Shown here: positions 1 to 6,700 of the stretch, piece after piece
How the letters are laid out: each line of letters starts with the position of its first letter
Numbering within the stretch: the first letter of the stretch is position 1
From: Pseudomonadales bacterium
GTDB taxonomy: Bacteria > Pseudomonadota > Gammaproteobacteria > Pseudomonadales > DT-91
Direction of reading: 5' to 3'
Assembly (NCBI GenBank): GCA_013215025.1
Contig: JABSRR010000030.1
Span: forward strand, 1-16,497
DNA length: 16,497 bases
Program-made: the position numbers and the translations under genes
Notes under the pieces: generated by a model
What the model was told of the DNA's origin: nothing
The model's input: only the letters and a program-made list of their open reading frames with translations
Databases searched by the model: none

Positions 1-312
1 ACACCAAGCCTCGCGCTTGGCATGATGAAAAAATCCACGCAGACAGGACAAGATGCGCGCCAAGGTTTTAGACGAGTAACCACGCTCCAACAGCCAAGCA
101 AAATATTGCTGAATATCACCAGCATCACAGCTTAACAGGGCTTTATGCTGCTGTTGTGTCAGCCACTGCTCATACAGCGCTAAATCGGATCGGTATGAAG
201 CAAGGCTATTATCAGACAAGCCTTTCTCCATCCATACCGCATCAAGATAGCGCTCAATGTCGGCGGAGGCAGCTTGCTGCAATTTAACGGCTTTAGCTTG
301 TTGATTTGACAT
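1..312 (-). CDS. xerD: Tyrosine recombinase XerD, N-terminal part (cut by window edge)
   Basis: XerD acts with XerC at the chromosomal dif site to resolve chromosome dimers. Only the first 104 codons are present, from the ATG at 312; the catalytic C-terminal domain (R-H-R-Y residues) lies beyond position 1. The visible part is the SAM-like N-terminal core-binding domain: the segment around residues 18-45 (IERYLDAVWMEKGLSDNSL, then SYRSDL) matches the usual XerD start, and residues 70-100 continue with the LLERGYSSKTLARILSCLRG helices. XerC has a similar fold, but the WMEKGLS-N-TL signature favours XerD. It lies downstream of rplS on the same strand but beyond a strong terminator, so it is probably transcribed separately. 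No convincing promoter was found in its leader; the best -10-like element is TATATT about 35 nt before the start. Confidence 0.88.
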   Translation of the reverse strand, partial: MSNQQAKAVKLQQAASADIERYLDAVWMEKGLSDNSLASYRSDLALYEQWLTQQQHKALLSCDAGDIQQYFAWLLERGYSSKTLARILSCLRGFFHHAKREAWC

Positions 313-358
313 CGCTCAAGCTTATCAAGAATAGCTAATCGAATATAGCCTGCAGCAG

Positions 359-403
359 GGCAGAAATCAGAGAGGCAGAAAACAGAGAGACCGAAAACAG
401 GGC
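359..403. repeat. Three imperfect 15-bp tandem repeats in the xerD leader
   Basis: Three adjacent 15-bp units are visible on the plus strand: GGCAGAAATCAGAGA, GGCAGAAAACAGAGA and GACCGAAAACAGGGC. Units 1 and 2 differ at one base and unit 3 is more diverged. On the coding strand of xerD the repeats are pyrimidine-rich (TCTCTGTTTTCTGCC-like). They lie between the rplS terminator and the xerD start. Function is unknown; they may simply be a slippage expansion. Confidence 0.7.
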
Positions 404-431
404 GCATAAAACAAAGCAGCAGAGAAAGGCG

Positions 432-460
432 AAAAAAAACCGCGACAGGTCGCGGTTTTT
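432..460 (-). terminator. Intrinsic terminator of the rpsP-rplS operon
   Basis: A perfect inverted repeat with arms AAAAACCGCGAC and GTCGCGGTTTTT forms a GC-rich hairpin. On the minus strand it is followed by a run of eight T. It starts 18 nt past the rplS stop codon. A run of five T also follows on the plus strand, so it could work in both directions. Confidence 0.9.
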
Positions 461-477
461 ACAGAAACGATAAATCG

Positions 478-840
478 TTAGGATTTTTTCGCCAACTTTT
501 CTTTGATACGTGCCGCTTTACCGGTTAAGCCACGCAAGTAGTAAAGTTTAGCACGACGCACATCACCACGACGTTTCACTTCAATACTGTCAACCAGAGG
601 GCTGTAAGTTTGGAAGGTACGCTCAACACCAATGCCTGATGATAGCTTACGCACAGTAAAAGCTGAGTTAATGCCACGATTACGCTTTGCAATCACAACA
701 CCTTCAAAAGCCTGTAAACGCTCACGGTTACCTTCTTTTACTTTTACCTGAACGACCACCGTATCACCTGGGCCAAAAGCCGGTAATTCTTTAGTCATTT
801 GCGCCGCTTCAATCGCAGCAATAATTTTGTTTTTACTCAT
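478..840 (-). CDS. rplS: 50S ribosomal protein L19
   Basis: L19 is a structural protein of the large ribosomal subunit, located near the 30S interface. The 120-residue product has the expected family length. It shows the hallmark central block [20 protein letters not shown] at about residues 22-41, then [15 protein letters not shown], and a basic C-terminus ([20 protein letters not shown]). The ATG at 840 is preceded by an excellent Shine-Dalgarno sequence, AAGGAG, 7 nt upstream. It is the last gene of the minus-strand operon rpsP-rimM-trmD-rplS and is followed directly by the intrinsic terminator at 432-460. The 109-nt gap to trmD is longer than the other internal gaps and contains short palindromes, but I see no clear separate promoter there. 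The identification is secure. Confidence 0.98.
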   Translation of the reverse strand: MSKNKIIAAIEAAQMTKELPAFGPGDTVVVQVKVKEGNRERLQAFEGVVIAKRNRGINSAFTVRKLSSGIGVERTFQTYSPLVDSIEVKRRGDVRRAKLYYLRGLTGKAARIKEKLAKKS

Positions 841-882
841 TTTTTAGCTCCTTAATTAGTGCCATCATAGCTGTGGACTATT

Positions 883-905
883 TGGTTAACCACGCCTAGG
901 CTAGG
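883..905. repeat. Two adjacent short palindromes between trmD and rplS
   Basis: TGGTTAACCA (883-892) is a perfect 10-bp palindrome. CCTAGGCTAGG (895-905) is an 11-bp inverted repeat around a central G. Both lie in the 109-nt trmD-rplS gap. Either could fold locally in the mRNA, but loops this short make strong hairpins unlikely. No role can be assigned. Confidence 0.45.
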
Positions 906-949
906 ACTCAAGCACAGAGGACCATGAGCACATACATCTCACGTTCATT

Positions 950-1723
950 CTACTCACTCGTGTGAAGCGCTTGTTTAAATGCCGCTAGCAATGCACTTTC
1001 TTCATCAGTCAGTGTTTTGTTAGCCAGCAAATCTGGTCGCTTCAACCAGGTTTGACCAATCGCCTGCTGTAAACGCCAGCGGCGAATCGCTTGATGATTG
1101 CCGCCCAACAGTACCTCAGGTACCGGGTAGTCTTGCTCATCCCAGCGAAAAACTTCAGGACGCGTGTATTGCGGGTGATCGAGTAAACCGGCAAAAAACG
1201 AATCCTCAGCTGCCGACTGCGCATGCCCTAAAACACCGGGAATGCAGCGCGCGGCGGCATCAATAACCATCATTGCAGGCAGCTCACCGCCTGAAACAAC
1301 ATAATCACCGAGTGAAATTTCTTCATCTACCCAATGATCTATAAATCGCTGGTCAATACCTTCATAACGACCCGCAATCAAAATAACTTCATCAAGGCTA
1401 GCCAGCTGTTGCGCTTTGGCCTGATTAAATACCGTGCCCTGCGGTGATAAATAGACCACCTTAGCAGGGGCTGCACTGCGCGCCAACACCTGCGACTGTG
1501 CTGCTTGCAGCGCCTTACACAAAGGCTCTAGCAGCATCAGCATACCCGGCCCACCACCGTAAGGACGATCATCCACAGTACGATGTCGATCTTCGGTAAA
1601 GCTGCGCGGGTTGACCACAGTCAGCGATAACTGCTGTTGCTTTATCGCGCGCGAACTAATGCCGTGCTCGGTTAAAGCGGTAAACATTTCCGGAAATAAA
1701 GACAACACGGTGAAATGTGTCAT
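950..1723 (-). CDS. trmD: tRNA (guanine-37-N1)-methyltransferase TrmD
   Basis: TrmD uses S-adenosylmethionine to methylate N1 of G37, next to the anticodon of tRNAs reading CUN, CCN and CGG-type codons, which prevents +1 frameshifting. With the ATG at 1723 the product is 257 residues, close to the 255 of E. coli. SPOUT trefoil-knot motifs are present: LSPQG at about 92-96, IAGRYEGID at about 116-124 and [11 protein letters not shown] at about 137-147. The AEDSF segment near residue 174 carries the likely catalytic aspartate, and NHQAIRRWR follows in the C-terminal domain. The open frame extends eight codons further upstream to a TTG, but the family starts close to [11 protein letters not shown], and the ATG sits one base after the rimM stop, which suggests coupled translation. 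It belongs to the rpsP operon. Confidence 0.97.
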   Translation of the reverse strand: MTHFTVLSLFPEMFTALTEHGISSRAIKQQQLSLTVVNPRSFTEDRHRTVDDRPYGGGPGMLMLLEPLCKALQAAQSQVLARSAAPAKVVYLSPQGTVFNQAKAQQLASLDEVILIAGRYEGIDQRFIDHWVDEEISLGDYVVSGGELPAMMVIDAAARCIPGVLGHAQSAAEDSFFAGLLDHPQYTRPEVFRWDEQDYPVPEVLLGGNHQAIRRWRLQQAIGQTWLKRPDLLANKTLTDEESALLAAFKQALHTSE

Positions 1724-1724
1724 G

Positions 1725-2273
1725 CTAAAAATCCGGATCCCAATCAACGCTCAGCGTGCCGGCGTCAAGATCGACCTCAAGTACCACCTCGGGACGATAC
1801 GGTAGCAGCCGCTCGCGCTGATCAAGGCTATCTGCACTGGGTTTAACCACCAGCACATCATTCGAGCCCGTCTCTAATAAATGGCTAACCACACCCAGTA
1901 TGGGCAAATCAGAGGCTGCCTCTGAGGCCAATAGCACCGTCAAACCCTGCAGCTGATGCCAATAATATTCATCGGGCGGCAGCTGCGCTAATTGATCAGC
2001 AGCAATCATTAGCTGTGCTTTACGCAGTAGCTCAGATTGATTGCGGTCATCAATGCCTTTCAGCTTTAACGCCAGCGCCTTGCCTTGCGGTCTGGCTTGT
2101 TCAATTTCGACTTTTCGTTGCTGACCATTGTGCGACAGTAAGCAGTGTCGATAATGTAAAATATTGCTTTCAGGCTCGGTAAACGACTTCACTTTTACCC
2201 AGCCCTTAATGCCGAAAGCTTGTGTAATAACACCAATGACTAACAAATCAGAGGAAGATTCCTGGGTTGTCAT
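1725..2273 (-). CDS. rimM: 16S rRNA maturation factor RimM
   Basis: RimM helps mature the 3' head domain of the 30S subunit by binding ribosomal protein S19. The N-terminal beta-barrel is marked by [19 protein letters not shown], and the C-terminal PRC barrel by [11 protein letters not shown] and [14 protein letters not shown], ending in VDWDPDF as in Pseudomonas. The start is uncertain. The frame is open to a TTG at 2318, with ATGs at 2300 and 2273. I chose 2273, which gives 182 residues with about 12 residues before VIGVI, the usual family spacing. The 2300 ATG has a GG-containing Shine-Dalgarno candidate (CAGG) only 3 nt away, so a 191-residue form is possible. The gene is in the rpsP operon; its stop is one base before trmD. 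Confidence 0.95.
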   Translation of the reverse strand: MTTQESSSDLLVIGVITQAFGIKGWVKVKSFTEPESNILHYRHCLLSHNGQQRKVEIEQARPQGKALALKLKGIDDRNQSELLRKAQLMIAADQLAQLPPDEYYWHQLQGLTVLLASEAASDLPILGVVSHLLETGSNDVLVVKPSADSLDQRERLLPYRPEVVLEVDLDAGTLSVDWDPDF

Positions 2274-2363
2274 ATCGGTATTAACCACAAGCTTTTGCAT
2301 GTGCCTGAAAATTATCAAGGCCTAAGTCGTGCAAGGCAACACACTCAAACCGGCAATCAGGCA

Positions 2364-2387
2364 ATAAACTAATCGAAATTAGTTTAT
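2364..2387 (-). promoter_or_regulatory. Perfect 10-bp RNA hairpin with UUCG loop between rpsP and rimM
   Basis: On the transcribed strand the arms ATAAACTAAT and ATTAGTTTAT pair perfectly around a TTCG tetraloop. The hairpin begins 11 nt after the rpsP stop codon. It is AU-rich and has no T-run after it, so it is not an intrinsic terminator. It could protect the rpsP 3' end or mark a processing point within the operon. This role is inferred. Confidence 0.6.
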
Positions 2388-2398
2388 AAAATGTTGTC

Positions 2399-2644
2399 TT
2401 AAGCGGCAGCTGCGTCTTTAACGAGCTTAGCCACACGATCACTCAGCTGAGCACCTTGGCTTACCCAGTAATCAATACGCGCATTATCAAGACGCAAACG
2501 CTCTTCTTGACCACGTGCAATTGGGTTAAAGAAACCAACACGCTCAATAAAACGGCTATTACGCGCGCGACGGCTGTCAGCAACCGTGATGTGATAAAAT
2601 GGGCGCTTCTTAGAACCACCTCGAGCTAAACGGATTGTTACCAT
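2399..2644 (-). CDS. rpsP: 30S ribosomal protein S16
   Basis: S16 is a primary assembly protein of the 30S subunit. The 81-residue product matches the usual gammaproteobacterial length of about 80 residues. It begins with the diagnostic [19 protein letters not shown], followed by [20 protein letters not shown] and [19 protein letters not shown]. The ATG at 2644 has a GGA element about 10 nt upstream. It is the first gene of the operon rpsP-rimM-trmD-rplS. A near-consensus sigma-70 promoter lies about 85 nt upstream of the start, so the mRNA has a leader of roughly 80 nt containing a hairpin (2682-2706). No terminator is visible between ffh and this gene, so readthrough from ffh probably adds to its expression. 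Confidence 0.98.
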   Translation of the reverse strand: MVTIRLARGGSKKRPFYHITVADSRRARNSRFIERVGFFNPIARGQEERLRLDNARIDYWVSQGAQLSDRVAKLVKDAAAA

Positions 2645-2681
2645 CGTCTATTCCAATACTGTGTCATAAAGTCATAAAATT

Positions 2682-2706
2682 CTGTTTTAAAACCGAGCCA
2701 AAACAG
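2682..2706 (-). promoter_or_regulatory. Hairpin in the rpsP 5' leader
   Basis: CTGTTTT and AAAACAG form a 7-bp perfect inverted repeat around an 11-nt loop. The structure lies between the predicted transcription start (near 2722) and the rpsP start codon, well before the ribosome binding site. A role in autoregulation or mRNA stability is possible but inferred. Confidence 0.4.
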
Positions 2707-2729
2707 GACCCAGATTTCAAAGGCGCGAC

Positions 2730-2758
2730 ATTATATGAAAAGCTAAGCACGCTGTAAA
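2730..2758 (-). promoter_or_regulatory. Near-consensus sigma-70 promoter of the rpsP operon
   Basis: On the minus strand, TTTACA (-35, 2758-2753) and a perfect TATAAT (-10, 2735-2730) are separated by exactly 17 nt. Only one of twelve consensus bases differs. Transcription should start near 2722 and run through rpsP, rimM, trmD and rplS to the terminator at 432-460. The promoter lies in the gap between ffh and rpsP. Confidence 0.85.
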
Positions 2759-2808
2759 CCACAAGCCAGAGAAAATTACCATGGCCTACATGCGCGCAGC
2801 GGCTAGGT

Positions 2809-4242
2809 TTACTTCTTCATTTTAAACTGCGGCGGCAATCCAGCCATACCGCCTGGAGGCATCTGGCCGCCCATGCCGGGCATACCACCCTGACCCATCA
2901 TACCTTGCATACCGCGCATCATTTTTTGCATGCCGCCTTTTTGCGATAATTTTTTCATCATTTTCGCCATCTGCTTATGCTGCTTGATCAGGCGATTCAA
3001 ATCTTGCAGCTGAGTGCCCGAACCCTGAGTAATACGGCGTTTACGCGAGCCATTAAGAATATCAGGATTGCGCCGCTCAGCCGGAGTCATCGAGTTGATG
3101 ATTGCCTCCATCTGCACAAACATTTTATTATCAACCTGATCTTGCGCCATTTGCGACAAACCACCCATGCCCGGCATTTTATCGAGCATCGACGACATGC
3201 CGCCCATATTCTTCATCTGCTGAAGCTGATCGCGGAAATCTTCAAGGTCGAAACGCTTACCTTTTTGAATTTTCTTGGCCAGTTTATCGGCTTTTTTCTT
3301 ATCCAGCTTACGCTCAGCTTCTTCAATCAAGCTCAGCACATCGCCCATGCCTAAAATTCGCGAGGCAATACGGTCAGGGTAGAATGGCTCAAGCGCGTCG
3401 GTTTTTTCGCCCATACCCAAAAATTTAATCGGCTTGCCGGTAATCGTCCGCACCGATAGGGCTGCACCGCCGCGCGAATCCGCATCAGCCTTGGTCAAAA
3501 TCACACCGGTTAAGGGCAGTGCCTGATCAAAGGCCTTAGCTGTATTCGCTGCGTCCTGACCCGTCATGGCATCTACCACAAACAGGGTTTCAATTGGCGT
3601 TATCGCACTGTGCAGCTGTTTGATTTCGCTCATCATCGCTTCATCAACCGTCAAACGGCCAGCGGTATCGACGATTAACACATCGCAGACTTGAATCTTC
3701 GCCTCTTGAATAGCCGCTTTGGCAATCGCCACCGGCTTTTGCGAAGCCTCAGACGGAAAAAACGCCGCGCCGACATCATTGGCCAGCGTTTCTAGCTGTT
3801 TGATAGCGGCTGGACGATAGACATCCGCCGACACCACCATGACTTTTTTCTTCTGCGCCTGTAAATGACTGGCCAGCTTGGCAACCGAGGTGGTTTTACC
3901 CGCACCCTGCAAACCCGCCATCAAGATAACTGCCGGCGGCTGGGTATTTAATTTTAGCCCCTCAGGCTCGGCATCACCGCCGCTGAGTACCAGCTCTAAC
4001 TCATCCTGAACAATTTTAACGAAAGTTTGCCCAGGGTTAAGCGCCGACAGTACCTCAGTGCCAATCGCGCGTGTTTTGATACGGTCGATAAAGCTTTTAA
4101 CCACCTCAAGCGCCACATCGGCCTCAAGCAAGGCCATGCGTACATCACGCAACACATCTTTAATATTGTCTTCGTTGAGGCGCGATTGGCCGGTGACTTT
4201 TTTTAACGAATCCGATAAGCGATCGGTTAAGTTTTCAAACAT
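2809..4242 (-). CDS. ffh: Signal recognition particle GTPase Ffh
   Basis: Ffh binds 4.5S RNA and signal sequences of inner membrane proteins, and with FtsY delivers ribosomes to the SecYEG translocon. The 477-residue product has three parts. The helical N domain is about residues 1-90. The G domain is about 100-300, with P-loop GLQGAGKT (110-117), DTAGR (192-196) and TKAD (250-253). The methionine-rich M domain starts at about 325 and ends in a Met/Gly-rich tail (MMRGMQGMMGQGGMPGM). The ATG at 4242 starts the standard MFENLTDRLSDSLKKV. Its probable Shine-Dalgarno AAGG lies in the loop of a small hairpin (4245-4262). It lies upstream of rpsP on the same strand and diverges from ypjD, as in E. 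coli. Confidence 0.98.
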   Translation of the reverse strand: MFENLTDRLSDSLKKVTGQSRLNEDNIKDVLRDVRMALLEADVALEVVKSFIDRIKTRAIGTEVLSALNPGQTFVKIVQDELELVLSGGDAEPEGLKLNTQPPAVILMAGLQGAGKTTSVAKLASHLQAQKKKVMVVSADVYRPAAIKQLETLANDVGAAFFPSEASQKPVAIAKAAIQEAKIQVCDVLIVDTAGRLTVDEAMMSEIKQLHSAITPIETLFVVDAMTGQDAANTAKAFDQALPLTGVILTKADADSRGGAALSVRTITGKPIKFLGMGEKTDALEPFYPDRIASRILGMGDVLSLIEEAERKLDKKKADKLAKKIQKGKRFDLEDFRDQLQQMKNMGGMSSMLDKMPGMGGLSQMAQDQVDNKMFVQMEAIINSMTPAERRNPDILNGSRKRRITQGSGTQLQDLNRLIKQHKQMAKMMKKLSQKGGMQKMMRGMQGMMGQGGMPGMGGQMPPGGMAGLPPQFKMKK

Positions 4243-4244
4243 GC

Positions 4245-4262
4245 TGTAAAACCTTTTTTACA
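4245..4262 (-). promoter_or_regulatory. Hairpin presenting the ffh Shine-Dalgarno sequence in its loop
   Basis: On the ffh mRNA strand, TGTAAAA and TTTTACA pair perfectly (7 bp) around the tetraloop AAGG, two nt before the ATG. AAGG is the only purine-rich Shine-Dalgarno candidate here, lying 9 nt from the start codon. The stem could either display the site or hinder the ribosome; which of these applies is inference. Confidence 0.5.
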
Positions 4263-4353
4263 CAGACGCTAAAGCTGCGTTTTAAGCGGTACAGACCAAC
4301 TAGATTTTTCTTTTAAAGCTGGCTGCGCGCTGGTATGGTGACCTTCAAATAAA

Positions 4354-4381
4354 CAATTGATAATTCAGTTATTATCGATTG
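4354..4381. repeat. 28-bp imperfect inverted repeat in the ffh-ypjD gap
   Basis: CAATTGATAAT and ATTATCGATTG are 11-bp arms with one mismatch, separated by 6 nt (TCAGTT). The symmetry and size suit a dimeric DNA-binding protein, and the site lies between two divergent genes. It is directly followed by CGAAT-type repeats. No regulator can be named. Confidence 0.5.
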
Positions 4382-4577
4382 CGAATGATTTTCGAATAAA
4401 CTGCGAATAATTCGTTAAATGTAGATCTAACCGTGATCTAAGCACGATCAAACCAAAATTTAACCATGAACAAATCCGACTGACGCTCGCAACCGGAAAT
4501 GAACTCACATAACCTATTAGTATACGTGCTAGCCTCTCGAATAGCTAACGCTAGCGCCATTCAAATCGTAGATCACC

Positions 4578-5369
4578 ATGCTTAATTTGATCACCATCTG
4601 CTCTATAGCCGCTTATTTACTGAGTTTTGCCGCGCTATTAAAACAGCTGAGTCAGCGTCAGCCCAGCAGCAAGGTTTTTCTATTCAGCTTTGCGTTTGCC
4701 GTCTTAGCGCACGCTTGGTCGCTAGAGCACAGCATTTATGCCAGCAATGTGCTGAATTTATCGCTGGCGAACGCGGCCAGCCTTGTATTCTGCGCCATTG
4801 GTCTTATTTCAGCACTGGCATTAATGCGTAAAATGCCAATCGAAAATTTAATGCTGGTATTTTTGCCGCTGTCTGCTTTTGCGGTACTGGCAGCCTGGCT
4901 CAGCCCGGGCAGCAATAGCAAAATTATCAGCGGCGAAGGTTTAATCCTGCATATCAGCCTGTCCATCATTTCCTATAGCTTCATTAGCTTGGCCGCATTA
5001 CAGGCCTGCATGTTAGCGATTCAAGAAAACCAGCTGAGGGCGCATAACTTTAATGGCTTATTTCAATATCTACCGCCCTTGCAAACGATGGAAAAGCTGC
5101 TGTTCGAACTGATTTGGCTCGGCTTTATCACCCTCAGCATTTCGATCGGCAGCGGCTTTATGTTTTTGCACGATATGTTCGCGCAACATTTAGCACATAA
5201 AACCATTCTCTCGATTGCTGCATGGTGGGTATTTGCTATCTTGCTGTTTGGCCGTCAGGCCTGGGGCTGGCGCGGCAATACCGCCGCCAAATGGACCTTA
5301 AGCGGCTTTAGCGCGCTGATGCTGGCGTATTTTGGCTCTAAGTTTGTGCTAGAAGTTATCCTTGCATAA
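4578..5369 (+). CDS. ypjD: CcsA/HemX-like inner membrane protein (YpjD family)
   Basis: This is a 263-residue polytopic inner membrane protein of the cytochrome c assembly (CcsA/CcmF-related) superfamily, like E. coli YpjD. About eight membrane segments are visible, near residues 1-22, 33-50, 62-84, 90-108, 122-148, 175-198, 210-229 and 238-261. Family features include H125 in GLILHISLSI and the HKTILSIAAWWVFAILLFGR block (H207), then GWRG and a closing AYFGSKFVLE. Superfamily members handle heme, but this short version lacks a WWD loop and its substrate is unknown. A heme role is inference. The ribosome binding site is weak. It is followed 65 nt later by yfjD on the same strand and diverges from ffh, matching the E. 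coli ffh-ypjD-yfjD order. Confidence 0.85.
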   Translation: MLNLITICSIAAYLLSFAALLKQLSQRQPSSKVFLFSFAFAVLAHAWSLEHSIYASNVLNLSLANAASLVFCAIGLISALALMRKMPIENLMLVFLPLSAFAVLAAWLSPGSNSKIISGEGLILHISLSIISYSFISLAALQACMLAIQENQLRAHNFNGLFQYLPPLQTMEKLLFELIWLGFITLSISIGSGFMFLHDMFAQHLAHKTILSIAAWWVFAILLFGRQAWGWRGNTAAKWTLSGFSALMLAYFGSKFVLEVILA

Positions 5370-5434
5370 ACACTTGCGCTAAGCGCAGGCTTGCTGCAAG
5401 ATTCACTTATCGAATCAACACGGACAACCCTCTC

Positions 5435-6688
5435 TTGAACGACTTGCCCACAGGGCTTTTGTTTGCCGCCATTGCGCTGCTACTGCTGTTCTCTGCATTC
5501 TTCTCCAGCTCCGAAACCAGCATGCTGTCGCTAAATCGCTATCGCCTCAAACATTTACGTAAACAAGGGCACAAAGCTGCCGCACGTGCTGAAAAAATGC
5601 TCGCACGCCCCGACAAGCTTCTTGGCGTGATCTTGATCGGCAACAATCTGGTTAATATTCTCGCCTCATCCATTGCGACCATTATCGGCATTCGCCTATT
5701 AGGCGATCCAGGGGTACTGGTATCGGCCATATTACTCACCTTAGTGGTATTAATTTTTGCCGAAATTACGCCAAAAACGATTGCCGCCTTATATCCCGAA
5801 AAGCTGGCATTTCCAGCCAGTGCGATACTCAAATTACTGCTAAAACTGCTGTCACCGGTGGTTTGGGCAATCAATCTGGTCACCGATGGTTTACTCAAAG
5901 CGGTCCGTATCGATGTCAACCAAGTGCGCGAAGATCAGCTCAGCTCAGATGAACTGCGCACCATTGTTGACGACGCCAACGCTCTGATCCCAGAAAACCA
6001 TCAGCGCATGCTGCTGAATATTCTCGATCTTGAAAGCGCCACGGTAGAAGATATCATGGTGCCGCGCGGCGAAATATTTGGTATTGATCTTGATGACGAT
6101 GACGCCGTACTGCTCGAACAACTCAGCCAGTGCGAATACACCCGGCTACCGGTATTTCGAGGCGACATCGATAATATTGTTGGGATTTTACATATGCGCA
6201 ATATTGCGCGCTGTATCAGCCAGCAAGAGCTTGATAAGAGCGTGATTGAAAATATCATGCGCGCGCCAGTGTTCACCCCAGAAGGCACTGGCCTGCACAA
6301 GCAACTGCTCGACTTCCAACAGCAAACCCGACGCATGTCGATTGTGGTTGATGAATATGGCGCGGTAATTGGCTTAGTTGCGCTTGAGGATATTTTGGAA
6401 GAGATCGTCGGCGAGTTCACCTCTAACCTCGACGACGAATATGCCCATTTTGCGCGCCTCGAAGACAATAGCTTTGTCGTCGCAGGCTCAGCCTCGGTGC
6501 GCGAGATAAATCGCTTTACCCGCTTTCAACTGCCTACCGATGGCCCCAAAACGCTGAATGGCCTAGTTTTAGAGCAGCTGGAATCCTTTCCCGATGCCAA
6601 CCTCACGGTTGAGATTGGCGACTACCATATCGAAATCCTGCATATCGAAGACAATATCATCGAGAGCGCGCGCTTATATAAGGCCTAA
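5435..6688 (+). CDS. yfjD: CNNM/CorB-type membrane transporter with CBS domains (YfjD)
   Basis: This is a 417-residue member of the HlyC/CorC (CNNM) family, related to Salmonella CorB, E. coli YfjD and eukaryotic CNNM magnesium transporters. The DUF21/CNNM membrane domain spans about residues 1-190 and carries FFSSSETSMLSLNRYRLKHL, GNNLVNILASS and the conserved FAEITPKTIA. A CBS pair follows at about 205-330 (VEDIMVPRGEIFGID; VVDEYGAVIGLVALEDILEE), then the C-terminal CorC_HlyC domain at about 340-415. Family members move or regulate Mg2+ and Co2+; the exact direction here is not known. The start is a TTG with a weak GGA 10 nt upstream. The next in-frame Met is residue 30, which would remove the first membrane segment, so TTG is preferred. 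It ends 12 bp from the convergent clpB stop. Confidence 0.9.
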   Translation: MNDLPTGLLFAAIALLLLFSAFFSSSETSMLSLNRYRLKHLRKQGHKAAARAEKMLARPDKLLGVILIGNNLVNILASSIATIIGIRLLGDPGVLVSAILLTLVVLIFAEITPKTIAALYPEKLAFPASAILKLLLKLLSPVVWAINLVTDGLLKAVRIDVNQVREDQLSSDELRTIVDDANALIPENHQRMLLNILDLESATVEDIMVPRGEIFGIDLDDDDAVLLEQLSQCEYTRLPVFRGDIDNIVGILHMRNIARCISQQELDKSVIENIMRAPVFTPEGTGLHKQLLDFQQQTRRMSIVVDEYGAVIGLVALEDILEEIVGEFTSNLDDEYAHFARLEDNSFVVAGSASVREINRFTRFQLPTDGPKTLNGLVLEQLESFPDANLTVEIGDYHIEILHIEDNIIESARLYKA

Positions 6689-6700
6689 GATAAGCCAGCG

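Larger units (their letters stand above)
4243..4577. other. Divergent intergenic region between ffh and ypjD
   Basis: This 335-nt AT-rich gap must hold the promoters of both ffh (minus) and ypjD (plus). I could not find a convincing -35/-10 pair for either. It contains the hairpin at the ffh ribosome binding site, a 28-bp imperfect inverted repeat (4354-4381), and next to that repeated CGAAT elements within 4380-4413. No open frame with a recognisable product is seen. Confidence 0.6.

Noticed and set aside
359..403. Tandem repeats as a CRISPR array
   Set aside because: Units are 15 bp, contiguous and without spacers, and no cas genes are present.
180..407. A 75-codon minus-strand open frame overlapping xerD
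   Set aside because: It overlaps the clear xerD reading frame on the same strand, has no recognisable domain, and part of it is only the translated 15-bp repeats.
1724..1747. Eight-codon N-terminal extension of trmD from a TTG
   Set aside because: It would overlap rimM, has no ribosome binding site, and family members start near the ATG at 1723.
2977..3428. Plus-strand open frames opposite ffh
   Set aside because: They are antisense shadows of the ffh M-domain codons, with low-complexity translation and no start signals.
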